Shown here piece after piece: positions 9,960-22,441 of a stretch of 64,000 nucleotides of DNA (position 1 is the first letter of the stretch; every line of letters starts with the position of its first letter). The position numbers and the translations under genes were made by a program. The DNA comes from Anaspis maculata (Eukaryota > Arthropoda > Insecta > Coleoptera > Scraptiidae). The stretch covers positions 31,181,681 to 31,245,680 of the forward strand of contig OX421965.1 of NCBI GenBank assembly GCA_949128115.1, given 5' to 3'. The notes beneath the pieces were generated by a model, which saw nothing but the letters and a program-made list of their open reading frames with translations, did not search any database and was not told the origin of the DNA.

Positions 9960-12500
9960 ACCAACCGACCCTAGTGATCATATTGCAAAATTACTCTCGA
10001 TAGAAACTATCAAAATCTTGTTCCTTCAACATTCCAAATTTTTGTTCCTTCTTTTTTTCAGGCGTATTACATTAGATAAAGTAAACTTTTCCCTTGATTG
10101 CATTTATTTTGACTTTTTGTTCTTTTTTTTTTGTTACCTACTGATGGTTGTACTAATTAACCTTACCTACATGTGTATTTAGACTGATTAGTTGGGTGCA
10201 TCTAGTTGTTTACTTTGAATTTATACATACATATAGGTACTACTAACTAATAACAATGGTTTCTTGAAGATTAATATTGTGATATAAATGTAAAAATATT
10301 ACCTACCGTGTGTACATAAAATAATTAATTATATCGCCTAGGTTGATTATCTTCTTTACTCTGTTATGGAAATGCGTTTGTGTGTGAATAATTTTTTTGT
10401 TTGTGGCGAATCTGTTGTAATGTTGATGAAATGAAAGATTTAAAGTTGTGTTTTTGCTGACTACTGTCATGGTAGATAATTTACAATACAATTATTATTA
10501 TTTAATTATAATCTTGTGTGCTGTCTTTTTCTAAAATAAAGTTGAAGTATTGTATATTGTGGTGGTCAATATTATTTGGATTTTACTGCGTGATTTGCTT
10601 TGTTAGGTATAGGTAGCCGGGTTTGACATCTATCCGCGCTTTTTTGTTGGTAGAGTCACCATTTAATCCATTCCGAGTTGGATATTCCGTTTGTAATCTT
10701 GTGGAATCTCTTCCGTCTGGTATATGCACCTAACTAATTTGAATAGTCGATTAATTGCCTCCTCTCCCGCACATTTTAAAATCTCTGCCTGCAATCTATC
10801 TATTGGCGAGTTTCAAGCTCGAATACGCCACCTGACGGTCAACATGTGAACACCGTTTGTGCATGCATCAACCCAGACTTGTGTGAGTTCTTTACGAGCG
10901 TTGCAATGTTTGGTGGCTTCAATTGACTCCATCTGACTTTGCGCGGTGTTAATTTTTCACAGCAAAGTACGTGAGCCACGCATCTGGCATTATCTTGAAT
11001 GTACCAGGTATCATCGGTTGCAAAAGCATTTCATTTTTACAGTGAAACAGTGTACAGTTACGAGCTCATAAATGGAAACACTGTGTCACTGATAATGTTC
11101 TTCTTTTACATTTTGAGCTGATATTATTTGATTTTTCTACCAGATCTTTACATCACCACAAAAGAAAGTTCTCTTCTATGGCTAGCCAAATTCTTATGAG
11201 GAGATTAGTTCACAATCGGCCAGAATATAGGAAAATAAGAATCACAAGTAATGTCAAGTGTTTCCATTTATGGCAACGAAATTGTAAGACTGGGAAGAAA
11301 TGGCATCAGCATCATAGAAAGTGGCAAGATAGATCATAGATCATAACAAAAAGTTGCGGAGAAATTGAAATTGTCTTTCGGAAGCAAAAGGCGCCAGGTT
11401 GAATAGTCAAGATGATGAACAAACCTGGCACTGTGGAAATATGACTACGAGAAAAGCCTGAGAAGTGTCGCTGAAAATCGGAGGTTTATATTGCAGACCC
11501 GTGAAGCTTCACGATTTCACTATCCACCCGTGAATTTCAGAAGCCACTTTGCTTTCGACCACACAAACACGAGGAACTGTGACCCAATAATTTTTTCTCC
11601 CATCACAATACACCGAGGATCCATTAAGACCATCAAGTGATAAAATACCTCTCAACACTTAATTGAGCTTCTGCCATTTTCAAGTTCCTCATGATGTGCC
11701 TCGTCAGTTTTCCTACTTCTAACTTACCTTCCACTTCTTTGCACGTAGGTACTTCTCAATTCATTGCTATTTGGCTTCAGAACGAGCTACAAAAAATAAT
11801 GCGTTAAATCAAAGCAAAAAAGAAGGACAACCAATGGACGAATTAATACAGAAAACAATCATACCTTGAGGAAAAAGTTTTCTTTTGGTTTGCATGGGGT
11901 AAATTCTATTTTCACGGGATACAAAGTGCGGACAGGTGTATACATACCTACATATCGGCGTCTGGTTTTGAATGAATCGATAACAAGGGACAGAAAAACA
12001 AGATAGGAAAGCAAGAAGAGATGATGGTAAAAACTTCAAACTAAACTTTGCATGGGAGGGCGCGAAGAAAAAGTGGGGGTGAACAGAAAACAAGAAGAGA
12101 GAGTTATAGACGGTGCCGGTGGGGTAGAGGACATAGAGAATTTTGGAATAATTAAAATGAGTTTGGTCGTTCAATGTTGATAACGTGGGAGAGGAGGTGA
12201 CAAATTTTATTGTTTCAAGTTCATCAAGGAAGGTGCGAAGACATAACTTATCATCCATAACCGCGTGTGCTGGCTGAATCTACAGTCAAAGCTCGGAAGC
12301 TTGAAGAAGAAAGGGGGTGGGGGGATATAAATGGACACTTTAATACTCGCTATTCTATGTTTTTATTATAACGTTTGAGAAATTGTAAGATAGTGATCCA
12401 TGAAAGCAGGGAAAGCTGACGTAAACCGGCGATTGAGAATCTTAAGAAAGGACGGTAAGTTGCAGCTTGCAGATAGTCAGGTACCATAGGTTCAAAAAAC
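9960..12500. other. Intergenic, no feature recognised
   Basis: AT-rich spacer. The longest open frame (149 codons, minus strand, 12258-11809) is Phe/Ser-rich low-complexity sequence without a recognisable domain. I see no repeat partner elsewhere in the window. Confidence 0.5.
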
Positions 12501-12502
12501 TG

Positions 12503-13834
12503 ATCCCGTGGGCTCCTTTGTGAAGGGGACAAGAGACCTTTTATTTCTTATAGTCCTATATGTGCAGATACCGAAATGTTTTGGTGCCACTTGCAAAATG
12601 GCGTCATTTCAAAATGACGGCCATTTGTTTCCGGTGACATTTATTCGGAACTAACTTGCTTCATTCTCACCCGATTTGAATTTTTTGTTTTCTGAAATAG
12701 GTACGTGAATCCATATTCTCTATCCTCTGCTGTCATCGGTTGTCATTTATATCAATCTGTTTGACCGGAATTGGGGAATAAACTGAAAATTATGATGACT
12801 TTTAGTCCTATAAGTTTCACGACTGTTTCTCAACCTAATTCAAGTTGTATTGATCCTAACAGCATCTACAATGAATGAAGTTCACTAAAAATTCAGCTTG
12901 CTGGAAAAATAATGGCCACAAGTGATACAGTACCTATAAGGAAAAAAAGAGCGATAATTCACGAAAAATAGTAAAATTAAGAAGGAAAGTGCCGTGTTTT
13001 TTCAGGGAGTAAGTATACGTGTGATACGTATCGTAAAAATCACTGATTTTCTAGTTTTTTTTCACTTTTTTGAAAAACTATTTGGCACACATGCAAATTT
13101 CGGACAATAGCAAATAGAGAACATCAATTCATACCTGATCTAGAGAAAAATCAATAAAATCGGTTCAAGTCGAGCGAGAATAGGCGTGAGTTATTGAGTG
13201 TGAATCCATGTTACCAAAATCAAATGGTCGTCATTTTGGAACGACGCCATTTTGAAATTGGTACCAGAGCATTTCGGTGTTCTCAAAGACGACCAGAGAA
13301 GTAGTAACTAAAAAATCAGACGTATACCTACTTCCTGAAAAAACACACGGCACTTTCCTTCTTAATTTCACCATTTTTCGTGGATATCGCTCTTTTTTCA
13401 CCTAACTGTATAACTTGTGGCCATTATTTTCTCAGCAAGCTGAGTTTTTAGTTAACTTCATTCATTGTGGATGCTGTTAGGATCAATACAACTTAAATTA
13501 GGTTGAGAAACAGTCGAGAAACCTATAGGACTAAAAGTCATCACAAATTTCAGTTTTTTTTTCTAATTCCGGTCAAACAGATTGATATAAAATGATAACC
13601 GATGACAGCAATGGACAGAGAATATGAATTCACGTAGGTATTTCTAATAAAAAAATACAAATCGGGTGAGAATGAAGCAAGTTTAGGTCCGAATAAATGT
13701 CACCGGAAACAAATGGCCGCCATTTTGAAATGACGCCATTTTGAAAGTGGCACCAAAACATTGCGATATCTCCACATATGAGACTATAACTGAAAAAAGG
13801 TCTCTTGCCCCCTTCACGAAGGAGCCCACGGGAT
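12503..13834. mobile_element. Large foldback element, about 1.33 kb, arms about 515 bp
   Basis: The left arm (12503-13030) is the reverse complement of the right arm (about 13315-13834). Blocks such as CCCGTGGGCTCCTTTGTGAA, AATTCCGGTCAAACAGATTG and AAGGAAAGTGCCGTGTTTTT (left-arm sense) are kept in both. The central spacer of about 285 bp again carries a copy of a motif near the ends (AACGACGCCATTTTGAAATTGG), so the element has internal repeats. No ORF of note. Confidence 0.9.
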
Positions 13835-13847
13835 ACCGGATGACCCC

Positions 13848-15926
13848 CCCAAGCAGCAATTTAGGGCCAAATTACCAAGCTAAAGTCAAATTGACTTAAA
13901 GAAGGCGAAATATGCATGAATTTGACATAAAATTTTCCTTATATGACAAATCCTCTACAAAGTCATTATTTAAATCAAAAATTACCAAGATTTAACCTAG
14001 CGAAAACCCTAAATTTACCATCGACTTCAAAAAGTTTTTGGAAGTTAAAAATTACCTATATTCCACCTAAAAAATGCCTTCAAATTCTTTAAAATTTATA
14101 AGGCATTATCTAGGGCAAAAATTGGTCCATTTTCGCTTGACTTTCGCCGTTAAAGTCCATTTTACCTCTGAGGTTAATTTAAGCTATCAACGGTAGTCGC
14201 AATTACTTCCAAATTACCCTAATTTCAACTTCAAAGTCTGGTTATGAATAACCTCTTTATACTAGTCCAAATTTGGTAATTTTCAACTTTACACAATGCC
14301 TTACAGGTCATGGTAAATAACAAGGGTTATTTTAGTAAAAAAGCGGACCTATTCAATTTGAACATTCGACTTTGAAGTCAGAATTACTATAAAAATTGAC
14401 TTATTAAGGAACACTGGTCAAAAAGAGGGCGAAAATACCATTATAGTGAACTTTATAGGAAATCCGTCTTATGTGGCTTTTGAGGTCAGAAAATGAGCTG
14501 GCTCTTTGTTGTTTGGGATTTTTCATGCAGATCATCTCTTGTCAGTGTTACCACTACCTGCTGTGCTGTGAAATAGTGCAAAGCAGAAAATGTACTCCAA
14601 GAAGTTTAAGCCGTATAGGCACACCGCAGGTTACTATCGCCTATTAAAAAAAAGTGTCACCGGCGCAGCTCAAGATCCAACTCCGCTTTCGTCAGAAATG
14701 GCGGACATCGACATACCAGCATCGCCACCAGTTGTGCAAACGAACCACATCCTTGCACGAACCGTAACGTGCCGTAACAACCTGCGATGGGTAACAACAA
14801 CAACCAAGAACACCAGAGATAAGAACACTAAATTCCCTAAATCTTCTGCGTGCACTGGACTCCGATTTATTGAGCGCGTAATTTAAAATTGTAGTCTTCA
14901 TAGTTGAAATTTGGTCCAAATCGGTAATTTAGGGAAAGTTGACTCTGAAGTCGATAACAACAAAAAACCATGAGTAGACTATGAGGTAAAATTTACCTAA
15001 TTAGGTCAATTTTGACTTCAAAGTTCGAATTTCAAGTAATTTTGCCCTGTTCGCAGGGAAATTTTCCCTATAAGTAAAGAACAATAGTAAATTTGCCCTG
15101 AAAGTCAAATTTCGAAATATCACCAGACACGCCATCTTACTCCAGCAGGTTCCACGTCCGCCATTACGATAAAAGCTGTTCTGTAATTTTTGTATTCCCT
15201 TAATTACTTGTTTTTCGCCAGGCACCAGGCAAAAAAAGTGTAATTAAGAATCACTGTTCAATTTAAGAGCTTAATATTAACATTTCAGTGCTCTAAACTG
15301 TGATTGACCAAAAAAAAATTAAGTTGTTATTTCCGCAAGTTCTGTGAAAAATCGATTTTTCCAAGGCGCATTGCAATATTTGGAGGTGCAAGAGGCACAT
15401 TTGTCAAAAATATTTCCTTCGTGTGAATATTATGACCAGGGAGGAGTCACGAAGTCCGCAAAATGTTTCGTGCTAGAGGTAGGTAGGTATATTTTGCTAT
15501 GAAGGACGGAGGTCCGCCATGAAACTCATCACTATGGTAACATCAACAACACTATTGTGCACTAATGTCTTTTAAAGTCGTATGACCAAATATAAGTCGG
15601 GAAAACCCAAAATAATACCATAGTGGATAATAATACCTATTCAAGTCTTGTAAGACACAGGTCACAAATTAGTAAAAAATAGGTCTTAAATTACTTATTG
15701 TTACCAAAAATGTAACTTATTGTAGGTTTAGCCGACTAACAGGGTTTCGACCTATAAGTCAAATCGACCTATGTGCCCAATTTTCGACGTTTAAATTACC
15801 CACTTATTTTTCCCCACTTACCTGAATTCGACGTCGATTAAACGTAAATCCGACCTATTGAAAATTGGTCGCTGACCAATAGTGAGGTAAATTTTAACCT
15901 ATTTTGGCCCTAATTTGTTGCTTGGG
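13848..15926. mobile_element. DNA transposon-like element with CCCAAGCAGCAA ends
   Basis: The left end CCCAAGCAGCAATTTAGGGC and the right end (complement of CCCAAGCAACAAATTAGGGC) form imperfect terminal inverted repeats of about 27 bp. The interior is dense in degenerate palindromic motifs of the GACTTYRAAGTC type and in GGTAAATT-like strings, as in subterminal binding regions of DNA transposons. One ORF at 14590-14886 may be a transposase remnant. A target-site duplication cannot be defined. The superfamily is not recognised. Confidence 0.7.
14590..14886 (+). CDS. Short ORF inside the 13848-15926 element
   Basis: The ORF has 98 codons and a basic N terminus (MYSKKFKPYRHTAG, then further Lys). 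It lies on a less AT-rich island within the element. No DDE motif or zinc finger is visible. It could be the first exon or a remnant of a transposon protein. No host gene family is recognised. Confidence 0.3.
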   Translation: MYSKKFKPYRHTAGYYRLLKKSVTGAAQDPTPLSSEMADIDIPASPPVVQTNHILARTVTCRNNLRWVTTTTKNTRDKNTKFPKSSACTGLRFIERVI

Positions 15927-16864
15927 CCTGACTAAGAGTGTGCATTTGACGTTTCTCTCGATTTTGTAAAAGCTCCCGCTAAAAGTCAGACAATCAAAAC
16001 TCGCGTGTTATAAATACGTATGAGTAGCTATGCATCTTTTGATGATAAGTGAAATTTCCAATTCAAGTAAGAAGTGAATCTTATGAAGGGGTTGGTTCCA
16101 ATCACGTATATTTGTATTTATAATCTGGACAGAAACGACTTGAGAAAACCGCGTCCCAGTCAGACTTCCTGCAAACCTGCCCTACCCTCTCAAGCATTTC
16201 CTCTGATTCACACCCTCCGTTATCACCGATAATTCTAAAGGTCAGCCCGACCCTGTGTCTTTTGGTGTCCCTGAACAGATTTCTGAGGTGTCCACACTTC
16301 TCACCAAAGAAGAGAACAGATTTCTGAAGTATAAGAAAATAACATTAGAGCACCTGTTTTGAGTGTTTTGCATCATATTAATATTATCGAGAATATTATT
16401 ATTATATTAGGTATGGTAAAAATATAAACATATCTGTCAGAGGTCGGAGGCTGGTATATATGCTTACGCAGTTTTATCTAATAAGTAAGAATATATGGTG
16501 ACGGAACTCGCTAAAAACCACGACACGCGAGTAAGGCACATACCTGTACAATTGGCGGAGGAGCCGCGTGTACCGAAATCTTGCCGGAATATTCGCCAAG
16601 TCAACCGAATTTTCTCCAGTTAATAGAAATCTAAGTGATAGTTGATCTAGTTCTAGAATAATAGATGGGGAAATGACGTAAACCTTATCGAGGCCTTCAG
16701 CCCGGCGGAAAAAGTCCGAATTTGAAGTCCGAATTTCCGAATTCACAGGTCGTCATTTGATGCATTACAAATGCATCTACATAATTATATGTATATAGCT
16801 ATCTACTCGATTCACTTTTCAATCTGTGACTTCATATTTATCAGGCTTTTGCCTCATTTTTACT

Positions 16865-17309
16865 TCCCCGACCCCACCACCCAACGAAGAGGGGAAGTGA
16901 GTATTGTGAACGCGCTAAAAAAAAATTTGAGATGAAGACGGATAGATATATTTATTTTGAGGTCCCCCAAGACGGTTAAGAACATTTTTGGAGTGATGTC
17001 TGTCTGTGTGTGTGTATCTGTGTGTCTGTAATCTGCTACGATTACAGCCGCAACCTCGATCCAATCGACTTGAAACTCAGTATGCGGACATTGTTGGTTC
17101 GTAGAATGAGCTCATTAGTTTTTGGCTGTCAGTTGTCTAACGGAAATGTCACTATCAAAAAATGACAAGACTTATACACCACCATGTCGGAACTTGACTT
17201 GAAATATGTCATCTTAAAGCCCTCAAAACACTCTATATAAAGCTGTTAGAATTTTTCGTCCATCTGTCGTCTGTCAAATATGAAAATGGTCTGTTGGCCG
17301 ATGAATCAT

Positions 17310-17340
<31 letters not shown>

Positions 17341-18215
17341 TGTTAAAGTTCAAAACTTTACCATTCAATTATCCAAAGCCTATCCGATGGATTGGAACCA
17401 AATTTGGCAGGAAGCAACAAAACAAAAGAGTCAAATTAAGTCTGCAGTTGCAGCTCTTCGCCATTTTCCAGTCGGGCGTTATGAATTTTTGAAATTTCTC
17501 CTAGCCGCTGCCACCCGAGAGAGCCTCCTTGCCTGTATTTTAACCAGGACGACTCTCTTTTGATGCAGGACTCTACTCAAAAATTAATTCCTATTCGGAG
17601 ATCGACTTTTTTCTTTCGAAAAATTCTAACTGATAACGGAAGAAGATTGAATTGGGCGTATCGTGTAGACCTATTTTCAAAATCGGCACGGCCTCGACTT
17701 TCCGACGGTAATTTTTTCAAAATGAAATTAGCACATTCCGTGAATTTGAAAAAAATGCAATGCAAAACGAAAGTTGGAGTAAAGATTGAATTAATTTTTG
17801 GAGGGAAAATCTTCGGAATCGGAATCAAGGTTTTCGAGTTTTCCTCTCTGAAAAAACCGCAAATTTCCCAACTTTTTATTTCGTGAACAGATTTTCACCA
17901 ATGTTTTTTTTTAAACAAAAGGTAACTGGTTCCTAAACATTTTTCAACAATTTTGTTCTCAATTTCCCGAGAATTTCCTTGTTGAAAATGTAAAACCGGC
18001 CTGAGTTATCGAGACTGGACTCAAATTATGGAGCTCAAAATGAAGCCCTTATCAAGGAAAATATCTCAGTTCTTTAATTTTTTTCTCAAATTCTAACTTT
18101 CTACCCGAAGGGACGTCTCATACAAAAATTCCTATCTTATCCGTTCCTTTGCTATTGCTACCTACTCGTCTGTGAAGTTTTGGGGTGACATAACCATTTT
18201 TTTTACCTCTTGAGG
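16865..18215 (+). repeat. Unclassified interspersed repeat, family R, copy 1
   Basis: From about 17181 on this aligns to 19455-20505, and its last third also aligns to 32790-33295. Shared blocks include AAAGTTCAAAACTTTACCATT, AGATTGAATTAATTTTTGGAGG and GTGAACAGATTTTCACC, then a tail with GAAGGGACG and GTTTTGGGGTGACA. The part from 16865 to 17180, with TGTCTG runs, may be its 5' section. ORFs inside are not conserved as protein between copies. Confidence 0.7.
17309..17335. repeat. (AAT)n microsatellite
   Basis: About nine AAT units inside repeat copy 1; absent from the matching place in copy 2. Confidence 0.9.
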
Positions 18216-19454
18216 GGGTGATTTGAGATTCAATCACCAAATCCACCATTGTCCTTGTCGACCTCATCGAGGGTCCATAATGCATCTGCATCCAAGATAA
18301 CCGATAACCGAATAAGAATGTCAAAAAGGAAGCACACAACTCTAAATTTGAAAAAAAAAGCAACAAAAAAAGGTGAAAGAGTAAAGTTAGCCGTATGTGG
18401 AATACTGTTTCTAATGTGGAATACCCCCCTCCTGAAGAAACTGCTCACGCCATCTTCACTCCAGTAACGTTATCATATACTATTTAGATTGCCTTTCACT
18501 TTTTGGAAACTGTAATACCCACATATGACATTAACATCAAAAAAATAATTATTTTATAGTGTGCCGGCATCCCAACGGCATCCTCAGTTTTTCGAGGTAA
18601 GTGCGTGAAATTTTAGTTGTGATCAAAGTATGGAAACTTTAGTTATGAAAATTGCTTAGATGGTAATGTAATGAATGTATGCATTTAGCCCAGGGTTAAT
18701 TTTTGAGCCAAAATATATTTTTCAACTGCTGACTTTAATTCAAAAGTTGAATATTGAAAAGCCGGTAATGTGGAATTGTGGAATACCAACAGGTGTCGAA
18801 TGTGGAATATTCCACATTAGCGCTATTATATATACAATATAATGTAGCACTTCTCTAATGTAGGTAATAATTCTTTCCAGCAAAATGCCCAAAAAAGCGT
18901 AAAAGAACACATTTGAACAGAGGATAATATGAAAAACATTAGGATAATGTGGTATTCCACATTCGGATATAGGTAGGGGTGTCCCACATTACCCACCCAA
19001 TTTTTGAGCTTGGTGAAAGTCACATTTTCAACATTTGATTTTTTTTTCAACCTATTTGCGTCATTTATTTTTCTTCCAACTTTGGCCACACGTTAACAAG
19101 TCCTCAACCTATTCATACTCAAAACTTTGAGAGTTAAAACTGACATTAACAATTTTTTGCCTAATTAAAACAAAAGGGTATTCCAGAGTTGGCTACTTTA
19201 CTCTACTTATTTTTTAGAAGAGTTTATTCTTCTCTTGCCAGTCTTGTTCAACTAGTTAATATTGGGGCCACTTTAAGAACAACAATATGCTCGAAAATGC
19301 CCGTGAAAGGTTCTAGAGGTTATTAAAGGTTCTAGAGGTTCTAGAGGTCGTCTTGTTCAAGAGGGAAGTCAAAAAAACATGAATAAAGGGTGGTTTTTAC
19401 GACGTGCAAGAGTTTTTCAGCCTGGGCTCCATGCATGGTTTAATGTCAAAAGCT
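18216..19454. other. Spacer between repeat copies
   Basis: AT-rich sequence with variants of 'aatgtggaatattccacatt' scattered around 18400-18990 (for example near 18400, 18772, 18800 and 18950), which look like degenerate short palindromic repeats. No gene seen. Confidence 0.4.
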
Positions 19455-20505
19455 ATATCTTACGGAACTTGACTTGCAATATGTCATTTGAAAGCCCCTG
19501 AAAAACTTTGTTCAGAACATTTGAAAGTATTGCCCTATCTGTCATCTGTCAAATAATAAAAAATGTCAAAGTTCAAAACTTTACCATTTAATTATTCAAA
19601 ATCTATCCGACGGATTGAAACCAAAATTGGCAGGAAGCAACACAACAAAAGAGTCAATTTAAGTCTGCAGTTGCAATTTTCCACCATCCTTCAGTCAGGC
19701 GTTATGAATTTTCAAAATTTCTCCTGGCCGTTGCCACCCGAGACGGCCTCTCGCCCTGGTTTTGACCAGAACTACTCGCTTTTGTAGTAGAACTCCATTC
19801 AAAAACTCATTCCTGCTCGAGGATCGACTTTTTATGAAAAATTGCAACTGATATCAAAAGTAGATTGAATTGGGCGTCGTGTAGGCCTATTTTCAAAATC
19901 GACACGGCTCCGGTTTTCCGACGGAAATTTTTTCAAAATGAAACTTGCACATTCTGTGAATTTGAAAAAAATGCACTACAAACTTCGACATGCAGTGAGC
20001 CCCACGAAATATTCATTTTAGGTGCAGACATGCTGGGAATGAAAGTTTTAGAAAAGATTGAATTAATTTTTGGAGGAAAACTTTTGAAATCTGGAAAAAC
20101 TGCAAATTTTCCAACTTTTTATCCCGTGAACAGATTTTCACCTTTTTTTTCAAACAAGAGGTAACTGGTTCTTGAACATTTTCCAACCTTCTTTTTCCAA
20201 TTTCCCGGGAATTTTCCGTTTGAAAATGTAAAACTGGCTTGGAGTCTCGAGACCAGAACTTGAATTATGGAGTTTAAGTGAAGCCTTAATTTAAGATTTT
20301 TCCAATAATAAGATGATTTGGAATAAGATTCGAGGTTTTCCCGGAAAATTCAACTTTCCCTGACAAAATTTCCAATTTCCTGGTAATTATTTTCCATCTC
20401 ATTCTCTAATTCCAACTTCCCACCCGAAGGGACGCTTCGAACAAAAGTTTACATAGGTTCCTGGATACTAGTTGGGAAAGTTTTGGGGTGACACAACCGA
20501 TTTTT
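19455..20505 (+). repeat. Unclassified interspersed repeat, family R, copy 2
   Basis: A direct-orientation copy of the repeat at 17181-18215, with many substitutions and indels. It ends in the same GAAGGGACG ... GGGAAAGTTTTGGGGTGAC tail. It lacks the AAT microsatellite of copy 1. Confidence 0.8.
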
Positions 20506-20788
20506 TTATATATATTTATACAATTTACGTGGAGAGACAGATTATTATTTATACAACGTTATTCCTACAAGATGCCTCCATTAAAAGAATGCCTCAACTT
20601 TTACGATATAAAAAGATTAGCTGATGTGCAAAATTTCGTGATTCTTCTGTCAACAGTTTCGAAGATATCAAATAAAAACCATCTTCAGGCTACCACTTTT
20701 AGAGGGCTGTAGCTCGCTTATGGAGCGTTTTTGACCTATCTTAATAGGAACTTTTTTTCTTATTTTTGGTCGCAGAATCTGCTGGGCC

Positions 20789-20911
20789 GCGATTCTGTAC
20801 TCTCCTACCGACACTTGTCGGTGTCGGTAGCTAGGCAGGAGCAAATTTGATTGGTTCTCACCCTAGCTACCGATCCGATAGTTGTCGGTAGGCAAGTACC
20901 TACAGAATCGC
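20789..20911. mobile_element. Hairpin MITE, 123 bp
   Basis: The ends GCGATTCTGTACTCTCCTAC and its near-complement (GTAGGTACTTGCC.. read on the other strand) enclose inner inverted blocks CTACCGACA and TGTCGGTAG and CTAGCTACCGA. The whole unit folds into one branched hairpin. Confidence 0.75.
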
Positions 20912-22289
20912 GCTCCTGGTGAAGTATTGCACGCTAATTATGGGACACCTGTATATCTTTATTGAATGGATTGACTACAAGTTTTTTGCTTTCTAATAAT
21001 CAAGAGTTCTCCATTAAAAAGGCTAAGTGATCCCAAAAATGTAAACTTATCGTTGATCATACGATAGGAACACCTAGATGGTATTAACCTACTTATTATT
21101 AGTTAGGTACTACCGCAATTATGGTAGGAATAGGTAAGGTAGAAACTTATAAAGAACAACTTGAAAACTAGGTACATTGTGTCAAAGAAAGAAACAAAAG
21201 AATGACGTTATCCAAGCTAGACGGCTGGTAAATTTTTCATTAACAAAAAATACCAGCACTATTCGCACGACGCGCGAAAATTTCAAATTTGAAAGCTACC
21301 CGAGAGCCATGGCTTCGCTTCAAACAAATCAGTGATATCATATGTTTGGGTGGCATAAAATGGTGTGCTCTTGAACGTAGTGCGAGAAGTGGCGTAGTTT
21401 TTTACAATTTATAGTGTTAAGGTAACGACAAAAAGCTCCATTTGCATGCATTTCCGTCGACCGAAACGTTTTTCCGCGCTTTGCCGGCCATTTCGGACAT
21501 TGTTACTGAAATTCCGCCTAGGATAAAGGGAAATTCTTCCGAGTCGCTTCACGTTGTTGTACATTTGCAATGGCCGAAATTTGACCTATATTGTTCGATT
21601 TGGACCTGCACCGAGACCATGTGCGCGACTTTTTCGCCAAAAATTCACACAATTACGTGTGCCTTTCTGCACACACGATCGCAAAGATTCACGTTTCAGT
21701 CGAACGGCAAGATCGAAATTGGGTTAGGAAATTCCTGTAGCACCGTGTACCGTGTACACGTACCTAGCTGTTGCAAAAGGTGTTGGTGAACACGAGGTTT
21801 GTTTGCCGGGCAACTTGAGGGCAACGTGCACCCTCATCCGGGGTTTATACCCACATATTGTTGTGCATCCGACCATATTTCTTAGTTTTGATCCCAGGAT
21901 TCCAGAAAATAATTTATTCCAGAATGCAATGAAATTTGCGGTAATCTGCCCAATTTAATTTCTATAAGAATGATTTCATCCGATTTTGAAAGTTGAAAGC
22001 ATCGTTTTGTTCAGTTTTTTGCGATAGAAATCCATTCAGAATTGTTTGGTTAATGTGGTAAACAAATGAATGCCATTGGAGTGACATTTTGTTTCGTAAT
22101 GATAAAATACGAAGGTTGGCACGCCTGGCGTCGTAATTCTTTCATCGAAGAATACGAAAGTCTGTTTAGATTTCCCCGTCGCATTTTCACCCAGGTAATT
22201 GCGTTTTCAGCGCCCCGCTCGAGCTCAATTAAGTTTTGCATAGCGAATTTAATGCTTAGTTACTACTATATTTTCAAAGGTAAACTTTA

Positions 22290-22441
22290 TTACGTCAGCT
22301 CTCGCGGCGCGTTGCCATGGCAACGGTGACGCTGGGCGCTCCGACGGCGCTGCGAGCACCGACGTACGTCGCTCGTTACCATAGCGAGCGCGTGAGGCTG
22401 CATCCAGATCCAGATGACGTCACGCTGGATCTGGGATGCAT
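22290..22441. promoter_or_regulatory. CpG-rich block with X-box palindrome and CRE
   Basis: A perfect palindrome GTTGCCATGGCAAC at 22311-22324 matches the RFX X-box consensus (GTNRCC..RGYAAC), and a full CRE TGACGTCA is at 22415-22422. A second X-box-like half (GTTACCATAG) is near 22375 and a CRE-like TACGTCA at 22291-22297. The CRE lies between inverted copies of CATCCAGATCCAG. CpG is far denser than in the flanks. It may be a promoter or enhancer of an unannotated transcript, or part of a GC-rich repeat. Confidence 0.4.

Noticed and set aside
11809..12258. 149-codon minus-strand ORF
   Set aside because: Low-complexity Phe/Ser/Leu-rich translation, no domain and no splice or promoter context.
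17560..17886. 108-codon ORF
   Set aside because: Lies within repeat family R and is not conserved as protein in the other copies.
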